DNA of 64,000 bases from Mastigias papua (GCA_964019165.1 OZ025282.1:4152131-4216130), one strand, 5' to 3'. Numbered from the stretch's first letter, positions 1 through 14,700 are shown. Notes: generated from the sequence alone by a model not told the origin. Translations and numbers: made by a program.

Positions 1-160
1 GAACAGTCGAGTGGTTAGAGTGCTCGCCTGTTGTCCTCGCCTCTGACCTTTAACCTTTAACGTTCGCTCACTGTTCACCTAGCAGGAAATGAGTACCTGA
101 CGGGAACACTCGAGATATGAAAGTGGCTAAAAAAGCAAATGGCCATTCTACCTATGAAGC
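1..160 (+). repeat. degenerate tRNA-derived SINE, truncated by window edge
   Basis: The first 50 bases read like the A-box half of a tRNA (gagtggttagagtgctcgcc). They lead into a body with ttcacctagcaggaaatgag and tacctgacggg. The same body motif, diverged, follows the tRNA-like head of the minus-strand SINE at 1745-2050, so the two are probably one family. The 5' end is cut by the window and no intact B box is visible. Confidence 0.45.
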
Positions 161-163
161 CAA

Positions 164-222
164 CAGGCCAGATGTGTCCGACAGGTCAGGATGTGTCTGA
201 CAGGCCAGGATGTGTCCCACAG
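164..222. repeat. 19-bp tandem repeat, three copies
   Basis: Three head-to-tail units of the form caggccaggatgtgtccga differ by one or two bases each. They lie directly downstream of the SINE-like sequence and may be its tail. Confidence 0.6.
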
Positions 223-418
223 ACACTCCCAACGTATGCCTCGTGTATAATGCTTAGTTTTATTAAGCAGAAAGCTAACAAACATGGGCCCAAAGGTGGA
301 TAAAATTGAACAAATCAAAAGATCTTACTGAGGTAGTGTTTGTCTGTAGCAGCAACAATCTTCCAGTCTCTTACTGACAATAATATTTGAAGAACTAAAA
401 ATAAGATACAATAAATAC

Positions 419-3400
419 CGAAAATATTGCAGACGACATACAACCATCAACAATTAAATCCTTGAAAAGCATATGCATGATCTTTTCCCATCCAACTTCT
501 CGAAAGGTTACTTCATATCTCTGAATATGCTTTTCTTTTCCTTTAGAGCTCTTGGTCTTGTATCTATCTATACAAACAACCAATCCTTTTCCCATCTTCT
601 CTGGTCCAAAGTATATAAAATTCTCAGCACTACAAATTCTTAACTGAAACAACCTTTTCCGCGAGGACACTGGTTCACGTGCGATGCATCGTACACCCTA
701 AGACCTGTTGAGTGTACGGAGATGTACAAACTTCGATTTTCGGAAAAAATAGATCACTGAGGTTCCAATGTGGACAATTAGCATTTTCTTTTTACAAGTC
801 ACGGCCCAGCACATAGTATATGCTAAAAAACACTGTCGAATCCTCAGCTTCAATTTCAAAAACAAATCCTGTGTTTGATTTACTTTACGTTCAAATTACT
901 TTACATCAGCAAGTATTTAGGTGAATTAAGAGTAAAGAGTTAAGCAGGAGAGAAACAAGTATTTAATTTTGAGACGCATACAAATACTTTTCCGCATGAG
1001 ATACTTAAATTATGGCGTGTGATGCGTCCAAATGCTATGATTCTTTCGTCCCCTATCTTCGTGGAATGGGGAGTGTGATCGCGTTCGTGTGCGGTCGCAA
1101 GCGCTTCACGGAGGTTGCTCTAAAGAGCTCTTGTCATACTCAATTCGAAATTATATCGTTCCTACCGATGTATGAGCCAATCAGAGCTGGTAGAAGTCAG
1201 TTCAATCTTGCAAAATGTCAAGAATTGTGGTCAAAAGCCTTCCAAGCTACGAGAAAGTCCACTATGGGACTGGTTTCTCTGCTCCCCCATGATTCGAGAA
1301 ATGTTTCCAAGCCAAATAATAAATTTATACACAATTTTATCATCAGGGGTCACAATTTTTCCATTTGGCCTAGGCCGAAAATAGTGTAAGAAAAGTATGA
1401 AATTTCTGAAAGGCGCTTGGAACTTTGCATTACTAAGCATTACTTAATAATTATTAATTTGTGTAAATAGCGTAGCATAGTAGTAGCAGCAGTAGAATTG
1501 AATTGAATTTAACTGAATTACATACAATCTAAACTCCTTCTTTTGTAAGTGTATAATAGATTCATATTGTGATCCCAAATACTCAAATGATCTCCACCAC
1601 TGCAGTAAACAGGGTCCAATTCTTCATCCTTCAGATTAATGAAACACTGAAATGGAACCAGTAAATACATTGACATCAGTCTGGTAGGGTAGAAATTTTC
1701 AATGCTAGTAAGGAGCAAGATATCTAGCTGAGGGAAAATGGTTGAATGCCCATCAACAAATAGTCTCACATATGTGTAAACGTAAAGGTGAGTCCCATGT
1801 ACGATTCCGTACGTTGGGGGAGTGCCCGTTAGAGGGACACTTATCCCGAGCCACCAGCATAGTGAAGAAGGGTGGCCAGCTCCTTTCCTTGCCGTCTTTA
1901 GCTTCCCCAGTGTTGCCACCAGGTACAATTTTCTGCTGGGTGGACGGTGGGTGAACATCCCAACTATAATCCGAGGGTTCGGCTCGAACCACCAATGTTT
2001 TTCTCAGCAGTCAAGCGCTCTAACCACTTGGCCACTCGCTCCACACAGATGTAGCCATAGAAATATTGTGAACATGTGTGGCAATGCTCTCTCTTTCCTG
2101 TAGTTTGTTGTAGGCTTGGGGTCATCAGCTCATCATTCAAGACTGGCATTATTGATAAAGATAAGGTTGCGATTTAGCTTGCTTTAGGTGAAAATTTATT
2201 GACACATGCAAAACTCAGTGTCATTGACTCAAAGAACTTTCTACTGCACAAATCTGGAATACAATGAGGGGTGGCCAATAAATGGAGAAAGGGAAAACGT
2301 TGTGAAAGGAAATAGCTGTGTTGCTTCAAGTAGATTGGGGGTTGGAAAACATCTTAAAAGTTGCGTAGGGGTGCTTTAAATGAGGGGCTTGTAAACATTC
2401 CAGACTCAAGAGTTTTGAAGGGGGTGTTTCCAGAGTGCTGGGATGTCAAAAATCTATTGTATCTGAACCTGCTATACTTTAATCCTTCAGATAATATGAT
2501 TTGCTTAGCAATGGAGAAATGCCTGGTAACCTCCAAGTAAACAGTATAACAGTGAATGAATCATTGTGAATTTGTGCTGCTATGCCAATTTAGGACATAA
2601 GAAACTTATGATGAAGCTGTATGAGTAGTTCCTACCTGTAGGTGAAAGTCATTCCACAACATCCTCTTACAATATCTAATTCATATAAAGCCACAGTTAA
2701 ACTAATACACAACAATTCAATACTCTAGTACCTTCACTGAATAACCATGGCTTGTAATAACCTTCAGGCAATTTCCATAAGACAAACTCCATAACTGAAA
2801 GAATGTAAAAATCCTTATTGATTAAGTTTAAAAGTAAAATCTGATAATATAACTTGTATAAAATAACAATTAAATGATTCTCTGACCATTCAAAAAAATG
2901 AGACACAAAAAGAAATAAGAACAATATGATTGGGGTTACCATAGCTCCATTGCGGTGGAATCCAGATAATGAAACACTTTACCCTAATTGAGAAGGGGGG
3001 GGGGTAAAGGCAAACACCATAGGTTTTGGAAATGAAATAGAATAGCAAGTAATATAGTATTCCATTAGTCTTACCCGGATTGTTTTGTCAAAGGATGCTG
3101 TAAGAAGAACCTTGGAAGATATAACAGCTGTTTCACTTGGGATGATGTGATCTTCACCTGAAGCATCATAGTCCATAATATGGATGCAGTTGACAGGCTT
3201 GGTGTGGCCATATAACTTGAACAACAGATTTCCAGTCTAGCAAGAAAATATCAAAGCTATTGCTGCTGTTCGAAAAGGTAAAACAACAAGCTGATTTTGA
3301 ATAAGAATTATATTCAGTTCTGAATAGAATTTCTTATTGTTCATGAACTCATGCATTTGATTTTTGTCAACTTGGGCATGAAGAGCAAATGTGTTGGATC

Positions 3401-5558
3401 TAGCAATTGTGCAAGTAAACTTTGTGCATGGAATAAATAGCTCCTAAACTTTAGATTAGAAGACATAATTCACAAATTTGTGGCAGAATCAAGCAGCCAA
3501 AGCAATGCATCAGAACTCCAGCAATTTAAATATTAATAAAAAATATCTAAGAATTCATCCACCCAACCAGGTTGCCCACTTTTCAACATAAATAAATGGC
3601 TGCTAAGGAGCTATCTATAGCTGCTAGGGAGCTATATAAGGGGCACAAGTGCTAGCATTCTAGCCTTATGCACAAAATATTCTACAAAGGTCTAAAAGTT
3701 CTAGAACAACAAACTCTGATGGGTATTACAAAGCCTCAACTATGGTAACCAAAATAAACTCATTGTTCGCCTAGAATATCAATGTATGTGAATAAATCTC
3801 AAATATACTCTGAAAAAAACAAACCACAACATCCCAGATTGCGACTGTGTTATCATGTGCTGAAGTCAATACTCTGGAAAATGAAGAATCACTTCAAAGC
3901 ACTCATCATAAAGTACTCAAGTAAACAATACCTGCAAAAAATGAATGCACAAGACATTTAAAAAGCAAAATAATGCATGTAATACATCCGCACATTTAGT
4001 TAACAAAGCTTCAGTGACACATCAATAGAAGATGTGGCATGGCAATCAAGATAGCAATGAGCCTTTATACAAATATTTGTTCATGTTACCACTACTTGAG
4101 CCACTGCAGCTGTGGTAGAAAGAACAAAACTGATTGCACAATAGATTTCACAACAATAGCGACAACAACACATAACTTCCGGTGTTGATGGTCTAAAGTG
4201 AGTTCTAATCTGCTCTACCTTTGGTCATCAACTTTTGCGGCTAGATGAATTCTATCCGAATGACCTGACAGAAGTTTTATCTCTGTATAAGGATTTCTTG
4301 GTTGGTCATCTTTTATTTCTGGCACAATGCCTTCTGCCTATGGAAGTGAAACAGTTGAGCTTCAATAAACAGCTTCACCCCCTATTCATAAAGAGTGTAA
4401 AGTTGCTGGATACAATGCATCCAGTTCGTATTCCTTGGTTTTTGGCAAGGGAAGAGTCATTTTTAGGTCAATTTCCCCACATTTGAGTGCTGGAGGTATT
4501 AAGCTTGCATAGGAAATAACATACTACTTTACCACTGAAGGACTACCAAGTAAGTTTTTTTATGAAATTTTTTCTGAGGGTATATTTTTAAATTTTTCAT
4601 ATACATAAGTGTTTTGTGGGTGAAGCTGAAATTGATATCTGGATTAGATTACCATAGTAGGGTAATGCTCCCTTCCAAGGCAGTAAGTCTATTTTAAACA
4701 AAACTATACAGGGGTGCCATCCTTAAAAGTTAACAAGGGGGCTGCCTTCTAAATTTCTTCCACGGCCACACCCACAAACATACCCAAAATTTTCTGATGT
4801 AAATACATACAAAATTACAAAATTTAAATACAAAATTGTACATGATTTATGGTACCAAGCTAGGAACTCATCAGACTAGAATCCACCAATTGAGAAGGAA
4901 CCTGAACCCACCCCCAAACAAAAAAGCTCCTCATTTCAACACAGGGGGCTGCATCTGGGCCTCTCCCTGAGTCCATCTTGGAGCCCTTGATACCGTACTA
5001 AGTTATGGCACGAATACTGCTTGGAGCACTCAAAGTGGCGCAGAGAACATATTCCCCCAGCCCCACAGCACCTACAAAGAATGCAGTCTGTCAGTGCATG
5101 GGCTGATGGGATGGGTGCTTCCTCATTTGCGTCACCGTCACAATTCTCCTACACAAATGCGCCCATTGCAATCAATCAGTTCATATTTAAACACAGACCG
5201 ACTATGAAAGTATAAAATAGAATACAACATGCTGCTCTTTATCTCGTTGCACTCTGGGAAATTACGATATAATCCTACAATTGGGGTATACTAAATCTGG
5301 CTCTGTGATTACGTACATACTTTACACTAGGATTTAATATTTGTAACTTACCTGCTCTGGATCATTTTTCGGCTCCTTTGGCTCTGACCGAAAGAAATCT
5401 AAGACTCTTTGCATTCCTGCTTTTGTAAAGTCTCTACTGACAAGAGATGTGACAGTAGTTTTCGTGTCACAACTACTTGGGACTGTTACATATCGGTTAG
5501 CCTTACATATCACCGCTGCGCTGTATGTGTTAACCTCGCTATGACATGTGGTCTCCAT
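419..5558 (-). CDS. WD40-repeat protein gene (multi-exon, 3' end outside window)
   Basis: Exons were read from splice sites with matching phase. They are 5352-5558 (first coding exon, ATG at 5558, donor gtaagt), 3825-3873, 3075-3236, 2732-2794 and about 1520-1646. A candidate further exon is 419-643 (tttcag acceptor, 75 codons open). The junctions give WD40 text: LTSAHDNTVAIWDVV runs into TGNLLFKLYGH, then LLTASFDKTIR into LWSLSYGNCLKV, then SHGYSVK into CFINLKDEE and YCSGGDHLSIWDHN. WD40 repeats form beta-propeller scaffolds for protein complexes; which complex is unknown here. At least one exon between 3873 and 5352 is missing from this model because the phases do not join. The 419-643 exon is not WD-like and its link is uncertain. 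An upstream in-frame stretch (to about 5660) has no ATG. Confidence 0.75.
1745..2050 (-). repeat. tRNA-derived SINE in an intron of the WD40 gene
   Basis: Read on the minus strand from 2046, the head is a tRNA-like pol III promoter. The A box is tggccaagtggttagagcg and the B box is ggttcgagcc about 35 bases on. An unrelated body of about 230 bp follows, including aaaattgtacctggtggcaa. It sits wholly inside the intron between exons 1646 and 2732. The acceptor stem does not pair well, so this is a SINE rather than a tRNA gene. Confidence 0.65.
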
Positions 5559-5707
5559 TTCGATGACAAGTCCGCCATTTTTATTGTTTTTATTTACTTT
5601 CCCACCGTTAACAAATGGCCTGACAACTGGCAAATTCTCTGCCAGTTCATTCCAAAACTGTGATTATCGACGTTGCACCGTCCTGTGAACAAATCTGACC
5701 CAGAAAA
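5559..5707. promoter_or_regulatory. compact divergent intergenic region between WD40 gene and LRRC61
   Basis: Only about 150 bp separate the proposed start codons of the minus-strand WD40 gene (5558) and plus-strand LRRC61 (5708). This head-to-head spacing is typical of a shared bidirectional promoter. I see no TATA box. The call rests on the two start-codon assignments, both from exon logic rather than transcripts. Confidence 0.45.
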
Positions 5708-8700
5708 ATGTCAAACAGAGGTAAAGGAGCAAAGTTGTCGCAAATATTCTCAAAGCATATAGCCAGCTACAGACTGGAAAGTTGTTCGTTGCATAGCCAG
5801 TGTCATTTGACCTAGACATCAGTTCGCAGACAACAACAATTTTGTGGAATTCTGACTTGTTACCAATATATATACATAAGCTTTCGATTTACTGAGATGA
5901 GTTTACGGTGATCCATGTTTTACCAAGGTGGCCAGAGCAGAGCTCTGATGAGACACCTTTTGTTGCTGTTATTATATTACTGCTGTGATTTTTGGTGTTA
6001 TCTTGAATATAATGTCAGCTTTATTAACTACGTGAACTTTTTTCACTCTGTAATTGTAGGCTACTTTATGGTATACCGAGGTCTATGTTTGTACACATTG
6101 CTATGGCCAGTCTGGCTATGACTGTATCGAAAAGATTGTCAGAACATTTGTGTTCACTTGTATCGAGATTTCTATCATTAATCTTATAGGTAATAATTTG
6201 AGATTATGTTCGGCTAATGAAATTTAGCTCTATTGATAAGGCTAGTAGAACAGTCATTGAAAATTGCCTGTATCTTTAAGACTTTTAGTAGAAAGAAGTT
6301 AAAGCATGTGCCATATTCCATAAGATGGGAGATGCTTGTTTCTAAATATCCTACTGTTTCCACTAACCAAAGAGTTTGGGCAATACAGCTGTACATTGAA
6401 AGAAGTGAGATGATTTTGTTTTCCATCACGTCATTATTAATTAAAAAATTTTCCATTCAGCTATACTTTCCAAGTGAAATCAAGTCCATAATTCCTTGTA
6501 TAAGTTGTTCTTGTCTCTATTGTAGAAACTATAGCGAAGATCACCTCACAGTATCTTAAGAAGAAAACAAAGGAATTTGACATTGGCTGCATTTTTACGC
6601 TAAATCTCTCATCCTTAGGTACCAATTTTCACGTTATATACTATGTAGATACTTTTAATTAGAACAGAATACATTTAATTGAGAAATAAAGGTTTAATTC
6701 TCTGAGCGTTTGAAAGCGACCATTATGTCAGTACATAGACCGTGGATGGGTGCTGTTCTTACTTTTGTCTGAGTTTACAAGCACGATATGGTGCTGTTTA
6801 CGATCTATTTGCATTATTTGAAATCGAAAGTTGAGAATGCGATAGTGCTAACTGGCCCTAGTGAATCTATGCCCTTGCAAAAGACCTAGAATTGAGCTAA
6901 CGCTTAATCTTTGCTGGATCAAATAAAAGAACTCCAAATAGAATAAATACCAAGAGTCTTTTCTTGTCGTCAAGGCTTGGCTAGATTAGACAATATTGTT
7001 GTGCGACATTTGCTTCATTTTGTTTGGTAATGTTGCACATACATCTGCAGACGAGGCTAAATCTGTCGACTTTTGTTGTGATGGATTTATTGCTAAGCTC
7101 CAATATTAAGCCCGAATCAAACTGTACAATATTCCATCCAACATTTCAACCAAGATCTGATTTTATGTTTGATGATGTTCAGTGCAATGGGTAATTAAAC
7201 GATCCAACAATCCACTGAAAATTTAAAAGAAATAGAAATGGATAAAATTTTGCCTGTTTTTGCTCTATAGCAGATTTCACCAAGCATTGCTGAATGCTAT
7301 GTTAAGTAACTGAACAAGGTAGTCAAACAATCTAACATTTTCACTGAACATGGATGTTCAGTGAATATTGGGTGGAATGTTTGATCGTTTGACCAGAGCT
7401 TTAGAAATAGAATTTAACAAGAAACGCTAGCTGGCTTTGGCTTGCCTATGTTGTCACGTAGTACGTGAAGATGAAGAAAATAGTGTTTTGACACGCAAAT
7501 CATACATACAATAAGATGTAAGTGAATTGTCTGTGGAAAAATTGAGCAAACTAGAATTCTCACCAGTCAGTATACCTTATTCCAGGCTCTCTGAGGTATA
7601 CAGAATTCTTCGTTTTCGTATTGCGCACTTTATGTGAATGTACTATTATCAAATGACTTATTACAGCATTTACCTGTCAGGAATTTTTGATCTTGGATGT
7701 CTTCACGAATGCACTGGTATTGTTATACTGGACCTATCAAATAACAACATTTCAAGTGTTAGCTTGTTGGGTATGTCCTCTTTGATCTCAAAAATTGAAC
7801 TGGCTCCGATATCCTTTAGTCACGTTGCTTGCATACTTTTCTTTTCACAACAAGAAATTCTACAAGACTATTGAGATTTCTCAATTGCTAGACTTTTCGA
7901 ATGGTAGATAGGCAATCTCAAATTTCATCGACAGTTGGAGTTTTGTCTAAATAAGTTTATCCAGTATGTTTTTATCTATTTGAATTGTTTGTAAGAACAT
8001 AAAGCTACTACTATTGTTCTGGTATCATTTATTCCTATGTTAATGATAAAGAAAGACAGTAACGAATATTTACGATCCCTTTCTTGGCCTTTCCAAATTT
8101 AGATGCAGCATCACTTAAAAAGTCTTAGTTTGAAATAATCTTAGGCTCAAAATAAGAGTATATCTTATGCCTTAGTAAAAAGTAAGTTGTTCTAATGAGC
8201 AAGTGAGAATTTCTCAGATTTGTCAATGTGGTTGTTAGGGGAATTTCTTTCGTTTGTTTTATGCATTTGTCTATTTGCTTGTACAAAAATATCAACGTGT
8301 TCGTATTTTTTGGATATTTAAAGATAGGAATTGTTTAGCTGTTCAGTTGTCTTGACCTCTTGGTGTTTCATTAATAGTCACGTGCGTGCTCCTTTGCAGC
8401 TCCATTGAAACAACTCCAAATATTGAACCTGGCAAGTAACAGGCTTTCTTCACTTGGTAGGTCTCTGTTTTATTTGCAAATAAAACTACACGTTTTTTTA
8501 TGAGAAAAACACTTTTTTCCTGAAGCTCAATTTTCTTAACTTTTCACGAATTTGAGCCTGAGATTTTCTTAAGATTTTCTTAACTTTTGCAGGAATAAAC
8601 GGGCTGAAACAGGCTACTCTGTATTTCTTGGGCCACCATAAGTCTCGATCTTTGTACGAGACTTTGCAAAAATGAGCCAATATCAATTTCTGGCATGTAA

Positions 8701-11700
8701 AGAAGAGGAACTGTGATTCTCTTAGCATTTTCTTGAACTTGAGCCTTGTGATTTTCTTAGGATTTTCTTAAGATTTTGGCCATTTGAGCCTCATTTTCTT
8801 ATAAACCTTTATCTTATAAAAAAAACACGTGTATGCCAAAGTGATATTGCATTAGTTGAGAATTATTTGCTAAAGGGTCTGAATGGCAAGGTCTCTAGGA
8901 GAACATTGGATAGTATGAAACAGAGCATGATTCACATGCCCATTTTTCTTAAAGAGTTTTTGTGGTAAAAGACTTCTTTTAACGGCATATTAGTAGCAAA
9001 AGTCAATTTTAACCGCATAGTTAGTACTATAGACCTGGTTAGTGTCCAGCGTTACGGTAGGACAATATGGACACTGCAGGTTTAACACACCGACGAACCA
9101 CTTTTTACAAGGATTTGCATACAACTTATGCGGATTTGGCCTCCAAATTTTAAATTGTTTGCAATGATGGAGATATTCGAAGACACGAGACATAACGTGA
9201 AGCAACAGCGACAACTTTTGTCATGCAGTTTCTTCGCCAATTCGCTCCTAGCGTGAATGTCCCCTTATATGTAATGGCCACTGAGTATGACATAGATAAT
9301 GCGCCCAGTGGTATCGTTTTCACTGTGTTGTAGATGTTGTTTAATTGTTGTTGGTGTTGTATTAACAAAAGTGCATAGAAGAAATATATAGTTGAATCTG
9401 AAAAGTAGGGATATTGTCTTTAGTAATACAAGTTCCATAGGTCTTTAGACCTTTCAGATATAGGTTCCTTAAAGTGTATACATCACTCATTAGCTACTTG
9501 ATTGCAAAAAATACTTAGAACACTGGTCGATATTCAAGTCACTGGTTAATATTCAAAACACTGATGGGCATTTAGTACACTGGTTGAACTTGGTACACGT
9601 TTTGATATTGAGAATACTAGTTTATTTTTAAAATATTGGCTAATATTCAAAGCACCGGTTTGTATTTAATTCGCTGGCTGATAATTAACACAGGGATGTT
9701 CTTAAAATTTTCTTTGGGCGTGGTTCTCATGACTGAATAGTGTTTGTTTAAATTCTTACTCACCATGCGCTCAATTTGTCTACAAGCACTGTGAATATAT
9801 CAATGGAACAAATGAATTAGCTTTCTTTTACACTGCAGCACCTATTTGTTTCATGATGGCCTCTCAGAATACAAAAGATTAAGGCAATTTGCTAACAGAA
9901 ATGGAAAATTTGGTGATCTACCGATTAGAGCCTTCTTCTAGGGATGTGACACCCTCCCACACTCCACTGTAGAAGCAGGCTTGGCATACTAATTGTCTTG
10001 ATACTAAGAAGGCTGATTGATATTTAAAAGACTGGTTGATATCTAATACGCTGGTTGATACTTAATAGATACACGTCTTGATATTAAGAAGGCTGATTGA
10101 TATTTAAAAGACTGGTTGATATCTAATACGCTGGTTGATACTTAATAGTAGATACACGTCTTGAGATTAAGAAGGCTGATTGATATTTAAAAGACTGGTT
10201 GATATCTAATACGCTGGTTGATACTTAATAGATACACGTCTTGATATTAAGAAGGCTGATTGATATTTAAAAGACTGGTTGATATCTAATACGCTGGTTG
10301 ATACTTAATAGATACACGTCTTGATATTAAGAAGGCTGATTGATATTTAAAAGACTGGTTGATATCTAATACGCTGGTTGATACTTAATAGTAGATACAC
10401 GTCTTGAGATTAAGAATACTGATTTATATTCAAAATACTGGTTGACAGTTAGTACGCTGATTGATGCCAACTAGTTAATACACGTCCGGATATTAAGAAT
10501 GCCGACTGGTATTCAAAACACAGGTTGATATTTAATGCGCCGTTTGATGCTTATTAGTAAATACACGTCTTGACACTAAGAATGCTAATTGATATTCAAA
10601 GGACTGGTTGATATTTAATACGCTGGTTGATACTTAATAGGTAATATACATCTTGATATTAAGAATGCCGATTGGGATTCAAAATACTGATTGATATTTA
10701 ATACGCTGCTTGATGCTTATTAGTATATAAACTTCTTGACACTAAGAATGCTGATTGATATTCAAATGACTGGTTGATATCTAATACGCTGGTTGATACT
10801 TAATAGATACACGTCTTGATATTAAGATTGCCGATTGCTATTCAAAATACTGGTTGATATTTAATACGCCGTTTGATGCTTATTAGTAAATAAACTTCTT
10901 GACACTAAGAATGCTGATTGATATTCAAATGACTGGTTGATATTTAATACGCTGATTGATGCCCACTAGTTAATACACGTCTTGATATTAAGAATGCCGA
11001 TTGCTATTCAAAATACTGATTGATATCTAATACGCTGTTTGATGCTTATTAGTAAATAAACGTCTTGACACTAAGAATGCTGATTGATATTCAAATGACT
11101 GGTTGATATTTAATACGCTGATTGAGGCCCACTAGTTAATACACGTCTTGATATTAAGAATGCCGATTGCTATTCAAAATACTGGTTGATATTTAATACG
11201 CTGTTTGATGCTTATTAGTAAATAAACTTCTTACCATTAAGAATGCTGATTGATATTCAAATGACTGGTTGATATTTAATTCGCTGATTGATGCCTACTA
11301 GTTAATACACGTTTTGATATCAAGAAAGCTGATTGATATTCAAAGTACTGTTTGATATTTAATACGCTGGTTAATACTTAATACACTTTATGATATTTAG
11401 AACACTGGTTGATGTTCAAAGCACTGGTCACAAACAGTGTTTTTGAGCCCGGGTAACAAAAATACGTCAATTTAGCCCGGATTGATGTTTATTGTAGGTA
11501 CTTTATTTGCCTGATAAACAGCTTTCCAAGATAGCACTGTATAAAAGCTCAGCTTTGTTTATCATGATTGTGAAATTCCTAGTAAACATTACAGGTGGAA
11601 TAGATGAACTTGATGCTCTCTCGTGGCTGGACCTGTCGTCTAATTTCATAAACAGGTAAAATCTTAGCATAGTCATTGCGCATGGACGACCTGACAATAT

Positions 11701-14700
11701 TACCTTACAATGTACTAATAGCATCCTTCGCTCTACCGTAGGTCATTTGTAAGTAGCGACATTCGACCACGGTGGAATCGCCGCCGTTTAGGATTCAAAA
11801 TATACCTCTTAGATAAAGTCTCTCATACTGATTTGCACGAAACTTTGCAGTTCTAATGTACTATATTCAACTTATTTATGTTTACTGTTTATCTTTCTCA
11901 TTTAGTAACAGTTCATATGATATAATAAGTCCTAGGAACGTCTTTCAAACCACATTTAAACTTTATTTTCCAGACTGTGAAATTGTTCATTCTTCTTCTA
12001 GCATTGATTCGCTAAGACCTTTAAGAAAACTAGAAAAGTTTGCTCACCTTCGTCTCAGTGACAATACAAAGGGATTGTCAAATCCAGGTAGGCTCTTCCG
12101 ATGCAAACACTATTAATGTTGTAAAATAGTGCCTATGTCCCTGAAACCTTTGGAATCTGACAAGATATTCTACAATAAAACGCTACTTTCAGTGGCCAAT
12201 CGTAAATCTGTTAGGGGGAGCACCGACGATAAATATGCCGACTATGTAAAACAGATTTGCGGAATATCCACATTTTATTTTCTAGAACTGTCCCACTATA
12301 TCGCTAAGTAGCCACCAGTCTACTTCAGGGAGCCGTTGCCCTCCCTGACTTTCCTAAAATCAGCCACTGGTTACTATCATTTTCAGATTTAAGTCCTCAT
12401 CTGAAGAGAATTTTAATTGTAAAGTGGATCCACTGACCCATTGTTGAGTTATGAAGCTGCTAACTTGACTATGTATGATAACATCAAGCGTATTTTCGGT
12501 AGGCATGGTTTACATTCTATATCACCAGAGTACATTATCGAAAAGAAGAACAATGATTCCTTAGGTTCGTTGATTGCAAACCTTGTTTGGTGTATTCCAC
12601 GCGCAATGGCCTAATCTCCAATTATATTAGATATTTTCAGCTGAACTGTCACTAGAGGAAATACGTGTGTAACAGTTGGTGTAACATTGCTTATTTTTTC
12701 TTTAGTTTGTCAATGCAATGTCAAATACAAAATGGACATCAGGGAACTTCTACCTGGATTACAAACACTGGATGGTAATGCTATGCTATTTTTTGAAATT
12801 GCTTGTTGTTCTAGCGTGAATTATTGTTCGTGTTCCAGTTGGATTTTTCTGGCCTTTAAACATTATCTGACTGACAGGACCGTCTTGCTTGTCAAGTCTG
12901 CGAAGTCTGAAATGTCAACAAACACAGACGGGGGAAATAAATGAGGAACTGTATTTGGCTTGCTATACGTTGTATGGAGACGGAAAATTGCAGCTTTCGT
13001 ACTAAATTGTCGTCTTGACTTTTCAATAAAATGTTGTCTGCTCGATATTTGATTTTGATTGTGTTGAGGTTAAGTATGTGTGGCCAAATGGTTCGACCTT
13101 TCCCTCGACTTTTCATTTGACCTATAACAAATGACCTGAGCCTTGTTGTCATATGGTTACCTCTCATATTTCTCATTTAAGCCACAAAAGTTAAGTCCTA
13201 AAGCGCTTTGGCTGTGGAAGGCTCTTCGTTGATTCTTGCCATCATTTTGCATTGACCGCCCCTGTAACGGAGCATCCCTGGGAGGCCTTGGCAACCAGGT
13301 TCCCAGGAAAATCGGTTCATGCTTACACATTCCAAATCAACTTGCAAACTATATGTACTATGCTTCTTAATTAATGCATCTTTCTGTCTAACACTATGCC
13401 TTCGTTTTGCTTCACTGCTTCTCAAAAACTGTCGTGATTTCGATACTCTTCATCTTACCTCCTCTTCCTTCCTCTTCCAGCATTCCTTTATCAAGCCTTT
13501 GCCACAGTCCTCTGGGCCTCTCCCCTAATGCTACCAACAAATTTCACCACTGCTGTAATCTGTCCCCTCTCACAGAATTGGATTGGACTAAGAGAATTCA
13601 TTTCAGGCGCATTTTGCCTCAGTAATCAAAATGCACCCTCTGGAATTTTCTCAGCTCTTGTTCAAAGTCTGTCTCGTTCGACAAGGTCCCAGACGACTCG
13701 ATTTCGCCACGTTTTCATTGTGGCTAAGATCAATTTCCACGCACTCCTCTGACTCAACTCGACAAGGTGGCCATTTTCTGTTGGATACAAAAACAAGTGA
13801 TAAACTTGAATCATTTGGCCGGGGTTTCACCTGCGGAGATTTTTCCGCTTGCGGATTGCCTAATTTTATTGCATCATTGTTTCAGGTCAGATTTTGAGAG
13901 GAGAAGGAAGCGAGTTTTCAGAACTTTGTGAAGAACTAGATGTCAGAATTGAAGGTTTTCATTTGAATCTATACCTCCATTCGCATTTACGTCCTATGCA
14001 CACTGGAAAGGATTTCTTGGTTTGGTACCAATCCAAAATTGTGTTTGCGGTCGTACGGGTACCGACCTAAATATGTTTGCATTAATTTAGACTCGATCCA
14101 AATAGAAATACTTCAGAGGGCACACACAAAAGGGGCATGTGAGCAAACAACAGCCCTCAAGCCATCAATGATGCTACTATACTTAAGGGCCCATGGTCTC
14201 TCTGAACAGACTGAAACCAATATAAGAATAGAACAGCAGTGCATTGCTAGGCCAAATACGAGCAACTCGCTTGCCATAGAAAAGAACTGCAACCCAACCC
14301 TACATGAAACGTTCCATTTCCCTTAGAAGATGTGCTCTCATGATATCAATGTTATATATAATCTAATTCAAACTGAGAAATATTTTCAGTACTTAGTATT
14401 GGTCTTGAAATAGGGGGGATCTACACTCATTTCATTTATTCCAACAGAGCTAAACATTAATTGGCTTACAGTATGGAAATAAATTTTATTACACTATACC
14501 ACATTACATCATATTATATTAAATTATATAATACTACATTATATTATGTCATACAATAATACATACCAATAGCATAATATAATCTAATATAATATAACAT
14601 GATATAGTAAATATATTAAAAATATAACAAAATATAACCATATAAACATTAAGAGGATCAAAATCATCTCTGCGTGTTGAACTTTGATTTGTACTACCAA

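Noticed and set aside
1970..2050. tRNA gene on the minus strand with good A and B boxes
   Set aside because: The acceptor stem does not pair and a SINE body follows without a terminator, so this is a SINE head.
4235..4486. 83-residue plus-strand ORF
   Set aside because: It runs antisense to the WD40 gene introns, without motif or convincing splice sites.
9515..11430. CRISPR-like regular repeats
   Set aside because: Units are contiguous with no unique spacers, in a eukaryotic intron; it is a minisatellite.
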